Assembly: GCF_008806595.1 (NCBI RefSeq)
Contig: NZ_VZRB01000002.1
Location: forward strand, 434,001 to 498,000
Source: Streptomyces luteolifulvus
GTDB taxonomy: Bacteria; Actinomycetota; Actinomycetes; Streptomycetales; Streptomycetaceae
Direction of reading: 5' to 3'
Length of the DNA stretch: 64,000 bases
In this document: positions 16,702 to 25,503 of the stretch, one piece after another
Position numbering within the stretch: the first letter of the stretch is position 1
Layout of the letters: the number at the start of each line of letters is the position of its first letter
Position numbers and translations under genes: made by a program
Notes under the pieces: model-generated
What the model was told of the DNA's origin: nothing
Seen by the model: the letters and a program-made list of their open reading frames with translations, nothing else
The model's database searches: none

Positions 16702-18513
16702 TCAGAACGTCAGCTTCCAGCTGTTGAGCGTCCCCGTGTCCAGCGCGGCCACGTCCTGGACCTTCAGCTTCCAGGTGCCGTTCGCGGCCTCGCTGGAAGC
16801 GTCCACCGTGTAGGTGGTGTTGACGTTGTCCGCGGAGTCCGAGCCGCTGGAGGACTTCAGACGGTAGGTCGAGCCGTCCGGCGCCACCAGGTCGATCACC
16901 AGGTCACCACGGTAGGTGTGGGTGATGTCGACGGCCACCTTCAGGGTCGAGGGCGCGTTGCCGCTCAGGCCGCTGACGGCGATGGACGAGGTGATCGCCG
17001 AGCTGTTGTCCGGGATGGAGACCGCGGACGTGCTGGAGAAGGTGGTGCCCCCCGTGGAGCCGCCGCCGCTCACCGCCTGCACCGTCTTCGCCGCGTCCGC
17101 CAGACCCGCACCGCAGCCGCCGGAGCAGGAGCCGGGCAGCGCACGGGCGTTGGACTTGATCGCCGACTCGATCTGGGCCGGGGTCAGCGAGGGGCTCGCC
17201 GACTTCATCAGCGCGACCAGGCCCGCGATGTGCGGGGTGGCCATGCTGGTGCCCTGGTAGTAGGCGTACGACTCGGTGGACGGCGTCTTGGTGCCGGAGT
17301 TCAGCGTCGACAGGATGCCGTTGGCGGTACCGGTGCTGGTCTGGCCGCCGGGCGCCGAAATGTCCACCAGGGAGCCGTAGTTGGAGTACGAGGCCTTCGC
17401 GCCGGAGCGGTTGGTCGCGGCGACCGAGATGACGTTGTTGCAGTTGCCCGGCGAGTGGTTCGCCACGTTGTCGCTCTCGTTGCCCGCGGCCACCACGACG
17501 GTCGTACCGCGGTTCACGGCAGCGTTGATGGCGCTCTGGGTCGCCGAGGTGCAGGCCCCGTCGCCGCCCAGGCTCATGTTGATGACCTTGGCGACATTGG
17601 TGTTGGCGGGCACGCCGGAGACGCTGCCGCCGGACGCCCAGGTGATGGCGTCGATGATGTCGGAGTCGTAGCCGCCGCACTTGCCGAGCACACGGAGGGG
17701 GGAGATCTTGGCGCCGTACGCGATGCCCGCGACCCCCTTGCCGTTGTTGGTCGCGGCGGCGACGGTTCCGGCCACATGGGTGCCGTGCCAGGAGGAACTG
17801 CTGGCCGGGATGCCCGAGCCGCACTCGTTGGCGTTGTACCAGTCGCCCGGGTCGGCCGGGTTGCTGTCACGGCCGTTGCCGTCCACCGATACGGCGGTGT
17901 CGGCGATGAAGTCGTAGCCGCCGACGATGTTCGCGGCGAGGTCGCTGTGGGCGACATAGCCGGTGTCGATGACGGCGACGGTGACGCCCGAGCCGGTGGA
18001 GACGTTCCAGGCGCCGGGGACCCGCATGCCCCCGGTGGCCTCGAAAAGGTCCCACTGCTTGCTGTACTCGGTGTCGTTCGGGTCGGCCTTCGGCTGGTTG
18101 AGGCGGTCCGGTACGACATAGGCGACCTGCGGGTCCGCCGTGAACTCGGCGATGACGTCGGCGACTGCGCCGCGGGTGGGCTCGGCGCCCAGGTCGACGA
18201 GGGCGGCACCGGTGCCGAGGCGGCGCCGGAAGTCGACGTCCTCGCCGGCCTCCTTGCCCTTGGCGGCGGCGTCGGCCGCGGCGGCCTTGTTCGAAGTGGC
18301 CTCGGCGGCACCGGACTTGTAGCCGACGATGAGGCGCTCGGCGGGGGCACCGGGCGCGGCCTCGGTCAGCGCCGCGGGGACGGCGGACTCCTGGCCGGCA
18401 GGTTCCTGGGCGGCGGCGACCGTGGCGGTCCCGGCCGTCAGCAGGGCCGCGGAGACCGCGGCGGCGGATATCAGCTTCCGTCTGGAGGAAGGAGAGGGAG
18501 GGGAGGTACGCAA
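16702..18513 (-). CDS. Secreted S8 subtilisin-like serine protease with P domain
   Basis: A 603-residue secreted protease. It has a signal peptide (1-36, ending VAAA), an I9-type propeptide (about 55-140), and a subtilase domain with catalytic D183 (VAVIDTGY), H243 (SSWHGTHVAG) and S423 (GTSMATPH), plus oxyanion N345. A Ser/Gly linker leads to a C-terminal P/proprotein-convertase domain (490-603, containing ITHTYRGDLVIDLVAPDG). The start is a TTG with GAAAGG upstream. It is divergent from the LPMO gene. Released enzyme would degrade extracellular protein; the SSI inhibitor encoded at 1465-1884 is a conceivable regulator but no link is shown. Confidence 0.95.
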   Translation of the reverse strand: MRTSPPSPSSRRKLISAAAVSAALLTAGTATVAAAQEPAGQESAVPAALTEAAPGAPAERLIVGYKSGAAEATSNKAAAADAAAKGKEAGEDVDFRRRLGTGAALVDLGAEPTRGAVADVIAEFTADPQVAYVVPDRLNQPKADPNDTEYSKQWDLFEATGGMRVPGAWNVSTGSGVTVAVIDTGYVAHSDLAANIVGGYDFIADTAVSVDGNGRDSNPADPGDWYNANECGSGIPASSSSWHGTHVAGTVAAATNNGKGVAGIAYGAKISPLRVLGKCGGYDSDIIDAITWASGGSVSGVPANTNVAKVINMSLGGDGACTSATQSAINAAVNRGTTVVVAAGNESDNVANHSPGNCNNVISVAATNRSGAKASYSNYGSLVDISAPGGQTSTGTANGILSTLNSGTKTPSTESYAYYQGTSMATPHIAGLVALMKSASPSLTPAQIESAIKSNARALPGSCSGGCGAGLADAAKTVQAVSGGGSTGGTTFSSTSAVSIPDNSSAITSSIAVSGLSGNAPSTLKVAVDITHTYRGDLVIDLVAPDGSTYRLKSSSGSDSADNVNTTYTVDASSEAANGTWKLKVQDVAALDTGTLNSWKLTF

Positions 18514-18864
18514 GGGATTGCCTTTCGTGGCCGTACTCCGGGCATGGCGGAGTGGCGATCGATCGCTTCGTCCTCGAAGCGGCGGGGGATCTGAACCGAA
18601 AAGCGGTGCTGCGGCCGGCCAGGCGCGTACGCCGACCCGTCCGGGGTTACCTGTGGGTCAGCTGAGCTCGAACGATAGGCAAGGCGTCGGCCACGGGGAT
18701 ACGGGGGAAACCCTTGATCCGGCTGGAAACACCCCCTTGATACCGGCCAGTTGACCGGCAATCGACCCCTATGAGGCCCCCTGTCCGGGAGTGAACGCGG
18801 CGGGCCGGTTTCCCGTACCTCAGGGGAGCAGACCGTTCCCGCGCCGGCCGAGGAGACGTTCCGG
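18514..18864. other. 351-bp divergent intergenic region between the subtilase and LPMO genes
   Basis: No gene is seen. The region must hold promoters for both flanking secreted enzymes. A semi-palindromic stretch around 18748-18771 (GATACCGGCCAG, then TTGACCGGCAATC) could be an operator, but I cannot align convincing -35/-10 boxes. Confidence 0.3.
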
Positions 18865-19815
18865 ATGCTCCGGATGACCGCACACCGCACCGCCCTGGCG
18901 GCCACCGCCCTCACCCCGCTCCTGCTCACAGTGTGGGCGGCGGGGCCGGTCCATGCGCACGGCGCGCCGACGGACCCGGTCAGCCGGGTCTTCGGCTGCT
19001 CCCCCGAGGGTGGGAGCCCGTCCCGCTCCTCGGCGTGCCGGGCGGCCGTCGCCGCGAACGGGGCGCCCTTCACGGCCTGGGACAATCTGCGGATCGCCGA
19101 CGTGAACGGCCGGGACCGGCAGACGATCCCCGACGGCAAGCTGTGCAGTGGCGGCCTGCCCGCCTACAAGGGCCTCGACCTCGCCCGCGCGGACTGGCCG
19201 TCGACTCGTCTCACTCCCGGCGGGACGCTGACGATGAGGTATGTCTCGACGATCCCGCACACCGGCACGTTCCGGCTCTATCTCACCAAGGCCGGCTACG
19301 ACCCGGCCAAGCCGCTGAAGTGGTCCGACCTGCCCGAGAAGCCGTTCGCGGAGGTGAAGGACCCGGCACTGACGGACGGCGCCTACGGCATCCGGGCGAA
19401 ACTGCCCGCCGACCGGACCGGGCGGCATGTGCTGTACACGATCTGGCAGAACAGCAGCACGCCGGACACCTACTACTCGTGTTCCGACGTGGTGTTCCCG
19501 GGGGCGGCGAGCGGTGCCGGCGAAGCCTCCTCCTCGGCTCCGGCCGCCTCCGCCGCGCCGGCCGGCGGCAAGGACCGTACGGATGACGACCCTTCGCCGA
19601 ACGCTTCCGGAAGCCGCAAGGCTTCCGCGAGCCCGGCCGAAGCCCCGGCGGACGCGGGCGCCCAGGCCGGCCAGGCGTCCGGCAGCACACCGGTCGCCGC
19701 GAACGCCGAACCGTCCACGGACGGCGCCTCGGCCCCGCTGCTGGCGGGGGGCGCCGCAGCGGTACTGCTCCTGACCGGCGGCACCGCCCTGGCCCTGCGG
19801 CTGCGACGGCGCTAG
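18865..19815 (+). CDS. AA10 lytic polysaccharide monooxygenase, membrane-anchored
   Basis: A 316-residue copper enzyme of the chitin-binding type 3 / AA10 family. Cleavage after VHA31 leaves H32 as the mature N-terminus, the first half of the histidine brace, and H132 in STIPHTGTF is the second. DTYYSCSDVVF carries the axial Phe211. After the catalytic domain (32-212) comes an Ala/Pro/Ser-rich linker and one C-terminal membrane helix (about 292-312) followed by RLRRR. There is no LPxTG sortase signal and no separate binding module, so the enzyme stays on the membrane. The family oxidatively cuts chitin or cellulose; anchored forms may have another role. Confidence 0.93.
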   Translation: MLRMTAHRTALAATALTPLLLTVWAAGPVHAHGAPTDPVSRVFGCSPEGGSPSRSSACRAAVAANGAPFTAWDNLRIADVNGRDRQTIPDGKLCSGGLPAYKGLDLARADWPSTRLTPGGTLTMRYVSTIPHTGTFRLYLTKAGYDPAKPLKWSDLPEKPFAEVKDPALTDGAYGIRAKLPADRTGRHVLYTIWQNSSTPDTYYSCSDVVFPGAASGAGEASSSAPAASAAPAGGKDRTDDDPSPNASGSRKASASPAEAPADAGAQAGQASGSTPVAANAEPSTDGASAPLLAGGAAAVLLLTGGTALALRLRRR

Positions 19816-19897
19816 AGCTCAACTCCGGCATCTTGCATCTCATACGACGTTCAACCACCCACGGTTAGAACCCAGTTGAGGGTGGCATGCGTGGGGC

Positions 19898-20329
19898 ATG
19901 GACTCAGACGCCGCCAGAGAGATCGACATCGAGAGCGCCCACTCCGCCCGCATCTACGACTACATCCTCGGCGGAAAGGACTACTACCCCGCCGACCAGC
20001 AGGCGGGCGACGCCATGGTCCGCGCGTGGCCCGCCCTGCCGGTCCATATGCGGGCCAACCGCGACTTCATGAACCGCGCGGTGCGCCACCTCGCCGAAGA
20101 GGCGGGGACACGTCAGTTCCTCGACATCGGCACGGGCATCCCGACCTCCCCTGGCATGCCCATGCGGCTGCGCACCCTCGCCGAGGCCGGGCAGTTCTTC
20201 GAGGGCCTCGAACTCGTCGAGCCGGGCATCGTGCAGGTCCACAGGTGGCGTCCGGAGGGCACGGACAGCACGGAGATACGGGACGAGGACATCGCCATGT
20301 ACGGGGCGGTGGCCCGCACACCCGGCTGA
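19898..20329 (+). pseudogene. Internally deleted SAV2177-type SAM methyltransferase remnant
   Basis: A 143-codon frame. Residues 1-86 are a typical start of the actinobacterial PF04672 methyltransferases (ARIYDYILGGKDYYPADQQAG, then RQFLDIGTGIPTSP). Instead of continuing through the rest of the SAM-binding fold, the next residues are MRLRTLAEAGQFFEGLELVEPGIVQVHRW, which normally lie near the C-terminus of a ~270-residue protein. About 115-125 residues are missing, including the second half of the cofactor site, and frame is kept. The product probably cannot methylate. A -10 or operator upstream is not clear. Confidence 0.75.
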
Positions 20330-20522
20330 CCCGCGACCACGGAGATCATCACAATGCGGCAGCGACAACTCACTCCAGGTGGCCGCTCACTTGACTACCG
20401 GCGGTCACACACGATTGGCTCCGGGCCAGCGAGAGTCGCCCGGTCTTCGCACCCCCTCGTGCTGTCCGGCCGTGCTCTCCCCGTTCCTCCGGCTCGGCCG
20501 CACAGCGAGGTGCCGCACCGTC

Positions 20523-21533
20523 ATGACCACTCCTGCCCCGCCGCACGCCTCCCCCGGCCTCGCCCGCATCGCGGCTCTCGCGGCCGCCCTGTGTCTGCTG
20601 ATCACCGGCTGTTCCTTCTCCACCGGGTCGACGGATTCGGGCACCGACTCCGGCGGCAAGGCGGGCGCCAACCGGCTGAAAGTCGCCCTGGTCACCCACG
20701 GCGGACGCGGGGACGCCTTCTGGGATCTGGTGAAGAAGGGCGCCGACGCGGCTGCCGCCAAGGACGGCATAGAGCTGACGTATGCGAACGAGCCCGAGGG
20801 GGCGGGCCAGGCCGAGCTGGTGCGGGACGCGATCCGCGACAAGGTCGACGGCATCGCGGTGACCCTGGCCAAGCCGGAGGCGATGAAAGCCGCGGTCGCC
20901 GAGGCCAGGGCGGCGGGCATACCCGTGGTCGGTCTCAACTCCGGTATCGACGCCTGGCAGACGGCGGGGCTCCTGCAGTACTTCGGCCAGGACGAGAGCG
21001 TCGCCGGCCGCGCCGTCGGAGACAAGCTGGACGGCCTGAACGCCGAGCACGCCCTGTGCGTCATCCACGAACGGGGCAACGTCGCCCTGGAGGCGCGCTG
21101 TGCCGGGGTGAAGAAGACGTTCGGCGGCCGGACCGAGATGCTCTATGTGGAGGGCACCGATCCGGACGCGGTGAACGCCGCGCTGGCGGCGAAGCTGCGG
21201 CAGGATCCCAGCATCGACGAAGTCGTCACGCTGGGCGCCCAGTTCGCGCTCGGCGCGGTCACGTCGGTGAAGGAGGCCGGCAGCAAGGCCCATGTCGCCA
21301 CGTTCGACATAAACAAGGACCTGGTCAAGTCGATCCAGAGCGGCGATGTGCAGTTCGCGGTGGACCAGCAGCCGTATCTGCAGGGCTATCTCGCCGTGGA
21401 CTCGCTCTGGCTCTACAAGACCAACGGCAACGTCAGCGGCGGCGGCGTGGCGCCGGTGCTCACCGGACCGGCCTTCGTGACCAGGACGAACGTCTCCGAG
21501 GTCGCGAAGTTCGCCGCCGGCGGCACCCGCTGA
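20523..21533 (+). CDS. Sugar-type solute-binding lipoprotein (orphan)
   Basis: A 336-residue periplasmic-binding-protein-like lipoprotein of the ribose/xylose group. The signal peptide ends in LLITGC with a lipobox cysteine. The mature protein shows two alternating Rossmann lobes (VALVTHGGRGDAFWDLVKKGADAAA; GIPVVGLNSGID; VATFDINKDLVKSIQ) and the group's closing segment VDQQPYLQGYLAVD. No permease or ATPase gene is beside it, so it either uses a distant ABC transporter or serves as a sensor. The ATG at 20523 is chosen because the signal peptide begins there. The conservon starts 200 bp downstream. Confidence 0.88.
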   Translation: MTTPAPPHASPGLARIAALAAALCLLITGCSFSTGSTDSGTDSGGKAGANRLKVALVTHGGRGDAFWDLVKKGADAAAAKDGIELTYANEPEGAGQAELVRDAIRDKVDGIAVTLAKPEAMKAAVAEARAAGIPVVGLNSGIDAWQTAGLLQYFGQDESVAGRAVGDKLDGLNAEHALCVIHERGNVALEARCAGVKKTFGGRTEMLYVEGTDPDAVNAALAAKLRQDPSIDEVVTLGAQFALGAVTSVKEAGSKAHVATFDINKDLVKSIQSGDVQFAVDQQPYLQGYLAVDSLWLYKTNGNVSGGGVAPVLTGPAFVTRTNVSEVAKFAAGGTR

Positions 21534-21733
21534 CCGGACACCCCGCACGCCGGCGTCGTCAAAGAATCGGTTCACCCGGGGCGCGTACGGTCACATGTAC
21601 GGATAACATCCTGCGCACCCCTTGTGCCGTACCGGACACGCGGTCACCCACCGCACCCGTCCTCCCGCCCCCCTCCGCCCGCTTCCCCCGCCCATGACCG
21701 CTCCCCGCTTCCGCTCCCCGTACTAGGACGACG

Positions 21734-24079
21734 ATGTCTGAACGGACAGGCGCCCGGCGCCGTCTCGGCTCCATACGTCTCTCCCTGATCCTCCTGGCGC
21801 TGGTCCCCGGCGTCACCCTCGCCGCCATGTGGGGTGTCACCACGACGCAGATGTTCGCGGAGGGACTGCGGCTGCGTAACCAGACGGAGCTGAGCAGGTC
21901 GACCGGGGCCATGGGCACCGACGCGACGCTGGCGCTCCAGCGCGAGCGCAGTCTGTCGGCCGCCTGGCTGGCCTCGCCGCACGGTTCCCGGGCCGCGCTG
22001 GACGCGCAGCGCAAGCGGACGGACGCGGCGGTGGCGAAGCTGGCCGGCCGGTCCGGAGCGCTTGAGGAGGCCCCCGCCCGCGTCGCGGACCGGCTGTACT
22101 CGGTCATCGCGTCGGTGAGCAGCCTGGAGTACTACCGCGGCCAGGTGGACGATCCCACCGACATCACCGCCCAGCAGGCGCTGGACCAGTACACCTCGAT
22201 CATCGACGACCAGGTGCACGCCTTCCAGGAGCTCTCCCAGGTCGACGACGGGGACCTCACCTCGCAGGCCGGCCCGCTGGTCGCGCTGGAGCACGCGGCG
22301 GAGCTGGTCTCCCAGGAGGACGCGCAGCTGACGCTGGCCTGGCCGTCGGGCCGGATCGACGACAAGGCCTGGGCACAGGTCGTGGAGCTGGTCAACAGCC
22401 GCCGCTGGCTCGTCCAGGACCAGATCCTCCCGCAGCTGCGCGGCAGCGCGAAGACGCAGACCGAGCGCATCCTGCAGAGCCGCGAATGGCAGACGATCAT
22501 GGACATCGAGGACCGGGTGCTCGCGGCCCGCCCGGCCGGCCGTGACGGCAGGATCGCGCTGCCTGCCTCGGAGAGGGAGTGGCGGGCCGCGCTGGAGAAG
22601 GTCGCCGACCAGTACACGGCCCTGATCCAGGCCCAGACGGAGCAACTGCTCACCCGGAGCGCCGACAAGGCGGACAGCCTGCTGGTCACGGCCGGCTCGC
22701 TCAGCGCGGGCGGACTGGCCGCCCTGCTGCTCTGCGTGGGCATGTCCTGGCGGATCACCCGCTCCCTGTCCAGGCGGCTGCGGGGCCTGCGGATGGCCAC
22801 CCTGCGCCTCGCCCAGGAGCGGCTGCCCGACGTGGTCGCCCGGCTGGACCGGGGGGAGAAGGTCGACATCGACCTGGCGGCGCCCCCGCTGGACTACGGG
22901 CGCGACGAACTCGGCCAGGTGGCCGAGGCGTTCAACACGGCGCAGCGCACGGCGGTGCACACCGCGGTCGAACTCGCCGACACCCGGCGCGGCTTCCAGA
23001 AGGTGATCCTGGGGATCGCCCGGCAGAGCCAGAACCTGGTCAACCTCCAGCTCAGCAGGCTCGACGCGCTGGAACGCGAGCACCAGGACCCGGACGTCCT
23101 GGAGGGCCTGTACGAACTGGACTCCACCGCCAGCCAGTTGCGCCGCTACGAGGAGAACCTGGTCATCATCAGCGGCGAGCAGCCCCGGCGCAGCTGGACC
23201 GAGCCGGTCGCGCTGATCGACATCCTGCGCAGCGCCGTGGGCGAGGTCGCCGAGTACCAGCGGGTGGAGGTGCACACCGACGAGGACCTGTGTCTGGCCC
23301 CGCCGGTGGTGGCGGACGTGATCCATCTGCTGGCCGAACTCATCGACAACGCCACCGCCTACTCCCCCGCGCCCAGCCCCGTCGGGGTACGGGCCGCGCT
23401 GGTCGCCAAGGGGCTGGCCGTCGAGGTCGAGGACCGCGGCCTCGGCATGTCCGAGGACGACTACGCCTCGCTCAACGCCCAGCTGGCCGAGGAGCCGAAG
23501 TTCGACGTGGTGGCGCTGGCCGACGATCTGCGCCTCGGCATGTTCGTGATCGCCCGGCTCGCCACCCGGCACGGCATCGCCGTGACGCTGCGCCCCTCGC
23601 CGTACGGCGGAACCACCGCGATCGTGCTGCTTCCGCACGACATCGTGGTGCGCGAGGCCCCCGAACCGGCCGCCCCGGAGGACTCCGCCTCCGAGCCCGC
23701 ACGCGAGGGCGGGCCCCTCGCCCCGGTCCGTACCTCCGCCGCCGCCCCTGCCCTTGCCCCTGCCCCGGTGCCCGTCGCGGGGCTGGACGGCCTCGTTCCG
23801 CTCCCCCGCCGGGTCCCGCAGACCAGTCTGGCCGTCGAGTTGCGTGCGGAGTCCGCGCCGTCCTCCTCGGCCGAGGAGGACGGCGCGGCGGACGACTTCA
23901 CGGCGGAACGTGCCGCGTCCTCGCTCGCCGGGTTCCAGCGCGGCACACAGCGGGCGCGTGACGAGGACGCGCCGACGCAGTACGACCAGGAGGAGGCCAC
24001 CACACCGGAGGACCACCGCGCGGAGGTCCCCGCCGCAGACACAGCAGTTCCCTCGACCCCACCCGCCGACCGCTCATGA
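21734..24079 (+). CDS. cvnA: Conservon sensor histidine kinase with nitrate/nitrite-sensing domain (CvnA)
   Basis: A 781-residue membrane kinase that heads a conservon. TM1 (about 14-36) and TM2 (about 318-340) flank an extracytoplasmic helical sensor domain of the NIT type (60-300). A HAMP follows TM2. A helical segment with EREHQDPD is in the phosphoacceptor position, and the ATPase has the N box ELIDNATAYSP and VEDRGLGM. A disordered Ala/Pro-rich tail closes the protein. No cognate response regulator follows; conservons instead signal to the roadblock/GTPase proteins encoded downstream. The upstream gap has a repeated GTACGG motif near 21585-21602. Confidence 0.9.
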   Translation: MSERTGARRRLGSIRLSLILLALVPGVTLAAMWGVTTTQMFAEGLRLRNQTELSRSTGAMGTDATLALQRERSLSAAWLASPHGSRAALDAQRKRTDAAVAKLAGRSGALEEAPARVADRLYSVIASVSSLEYYRGQVDDPTDITAQQALDQYTSIIDDQVHAFQELSQVDDGDLTSQAGPLVALEHAAELVSQEDAQLTLAWPSGRIDDKAWAQVVELVNSRRWLVQDQILPQLRGSAKTQTERILQSREWQTIMDIEDRVLAARPAGRDGRIALPASEREWRAALEKVADQYTALIQAQTEQLLTRSADKADSLLVTAGSLSAGGLAALLLCVGMSWRITRSLSRRLRGLRMATLRLAQERLPDVVARLDRGEKVDIDLAAPPLDYGRDELGQVAEAFNTAQRTAVHTAVELADTRRGFQKVILGIARQSQNLVNLQLSRLDALEREHQDPDVLEGLYELDSTASQLRRYEENLVIISGEQPRRSWTEPVALIDILRSAVGEVAEYQRVEVHTDEDLCLAPPVVADVIHLLAELIDNATAYSPAPSPVGVRAALVAKGLAVEVEDRGLGMSEDDYASLNAQLAEEPKFDVVALADDLRLGMFVIARLATRHGIAVTLRPSPYGGTTAIVLLPHDIVVREAPEPAAPEDSASEPAREGGPLAPVRTSAAAPALAPAPVPVAGLDGLVPLPRRVPQTSLAVELRAESAPSSSAEEDGAADDFTAERAASSLAGFQRGTQRARDEDAPTQYDQEEATTPEDHRAEVPAADTAVPSTPPADRS

Positions 24080-24089
24080 AGGACACGCC

Positions 24090-24521
24090 ATGACACGCCC
24101 CGCACCGGCCACCCATTCCCAGCTCGACCAACTGCTCACCGGACTCGTCGACCGGGTCGCGGACGTGAGCCACGCCGTCGTGCTCTCCGAGGACGGACTG
24201 GTCGTCAGCAAGTCCACGGGGTTCCTGCGCGACGACGCCGAACGGCTGGCGGCCACCGCGTCCGGCCTGATGAGCCTCAGCAAGGGCGTGAGCATGGACT
24301 TCCGCGGCGGTCCGGTGCGCCAGGCGCTCATCGAGATGGCCAACAGCTATCTGATCCTCACCTCGGCCGGATCCGGCGCCCATTTCGTGGTGCTCACCGG
24401 GCCGGGCGCGGACGTCGGCGTGGTGGCGTACCAGATGAACATGCTCGTGAAGAAGATCGGCGAGCACCTCAGCGCCGCACCACGGGCCGGCATCGGTCCC
24501 GTGGCCGGCTCCGGCGTGTGA
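24090..24521 (+). CDS. cvnB: Roadblock/LC7 domain protein of the conservon (CvnB)
   Basis: A 143-residue single-domain roadblock protein (VSHAVVLSEDGLVVSKSTG, then LILTSAGSGAHFVVLTGPGADVGVVAYQMN). These act as regulators of the CvnD GTPase. It starts 10 bp after cvnA and ends one base before cvnC. Confidence 0.93.
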   Translation: MTRPAPATHSQLDQLLTGLVDRVADVSHAVVLSEDGLVVSKSTGFLRDDAERLAATASGLMSLSKGVSMDFRGGPVRQALIEMANSYLILTSAGSGAHFVVLTGPGADVGVVAYQMNMLVKKIGEHLSAAPRAGIGPVAGSGV

Positions 24522-24522
24522 G

Positions 24523-24885
24523 GTGGACCAAGGCGACTCGGCGGGCCGTCTCGTACGACCGTTCACCCTGACCGGCGGCCGGACCCGGCCCAGCCGCGCC
24601 GACTTCACCCTCATCACGACGGTCACCACGGTGGATCCGCCGCCCGAGCGGGCCGCCCGGCCGCAGCCCGAGCAGGTACGGATTCTGCGGCAGTGCGCCC
24701 GGCCGGTCGCCGTGGCGGAGCTCGCCGCCCATCTCGACCTGCCGGTGAGCGTGGTTGTGATCATGCTCTGCGATCTGCTGGAGGCGGGCCGGATCATCGT
24801 CCACCCGCCGCATCCCGTGCGCCGTGACCCCTGCCTGGACCTGGACCTGCTGCAGAAAGTGAGGGACGGCCTTGGCCGGCTCTGA
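24523..24885 (+). CDS. cvnC: DUF742 protein of the conservon (CvnC)
   Basis: A 120-residue DUF742 protein with a winged-helix-like core (VRPFTLTGGRTRPSRADF, then QVRILRQCARPVAVAELAAHLDLPVSVV). The GTG start is one base after the cvnB stop, and the end overlaps the cvnD start by 14 bases. Confidence 0.93.
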   Translation: MDQGDSAGRLVRPFTLTGGRTRPSRADFTLITTVTTVDPPPERAARPQPEQVRILRQCARPVAVAELAAHLDLPVSVVVIMLCDLLEAGRIIVHPPHPVRRDPCLDLDLLQKVRDGLGRL

Positions 24886-25501
24886 TCCCGCCGCCGACGC
24901 GGTCACGGCTCCCGACACGGTCAAGATCCTGATCGCCGGGGGCTTCGGTGTCGGCAAGACCACCATGGTCGGGTCGGTCAGCGAGATCGTTCCGCTGCGC
25001 ACCGAGGAGCCCCTCACCATCGCCGGGGTGGGCGTCGACGACCTCGACGGCGTGGAGGGGAAACGGGCGACCACCGTGGCCCTGGACTTCGGGCGGATCA
25101 CCATCGGCCGGGACCTCGTGCTGTATCTGTTCGGCACGCCCGGGCAGCAGCGGTTCTGGTTCATGTGGAACGACCTGGCCATCGGCGCCCTGGGAGCCGT
25201 GGTCCTGGTCGATGTCCGGCGGCCGCAGAGCAGCTTCGCCGCCGTCGACTTCTTCGAGCGCCGGGGCATCCCGTTCGTCGTCGCGGTGAACGGCTTCTTC
25301 GGACGGCACCCCTATCCGCCGGAGGAGATCCGGGACGCCCTGGCACTGCCGCGGGATGTGCAGGTGCTGCTGTGCGACGCGCGGGAGCGAGAGTCGTGCC
25401 GGGACGTACTGATCGCCCTGGTCGACCAGTTGATCGCGCGGGTGCACCCCCTGTTGGGTGCACCCGCGCAAGGTCGTCCGGGGTCGTGCGGTGGTGCGTG
25501 A
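24872..25501 (+). CDS. cvnD: Conservon GTP-binding protein (CvnD)
   Basis: A 209-residue small GTPase-like protein. The P-loop is GGFGVGKTTM, followed by the switch region LDFGRITI and the DxxG-like LFGTPGQQRFWFMW, with the NxxD-like VAVNGFF near the end. It starts with TTG, six bases after GAGGGA, inside cvnC. In conservons this protein interacts with CvnB under control of CvnA. The last ~20 codons contain a perfect hairpin that serves as a terminator for the opposite strand. No P450 gene follows, unlike some conservons. Confidence 0.9.
   Translation: MAGSDPAADAVTAPDTVKILIAGGFGVGKTTMVGSVSEIVPLRTEEPLTIAGVGVDDLDGVEGKRATTVALDFGRITIGRDLVLYLFGTPGQQRFWFMWNDLAIGALGAVVLVDVRRPQSSFAAVDFFERRGIPFVVAVNGFFGRHPYPPEEIRDALALPRDVQVLLCDARERESCRDVLIALVDQLIARVHPLLGAPAQGRPGSCGGA
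25437..25468 (-). terminator. Perfect 13-bp hairpin, terminator of the osmoprotectant operon, inside cvnD
   Basis: CGCGGGTGCACCC (25437-25449) and GGGTGCACCCGCG (25456-25468) form a perfect stem around CCTGTT. For the minus-strand operon it lies 36 bases past the stop of the binding-protein gene. For the plus strand it lies within the last codons of cvnD. The two coding regions end only two bases apart, so the convergent genes share it. Confidence 0.75.
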
Positions 25502-25503
25502 CC

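Noticed and set aside
21644..24016. Minus-strand open frame of about 790 codons
   Set aside because: It is the antisense shadow of the conservon kinase and has no domain.
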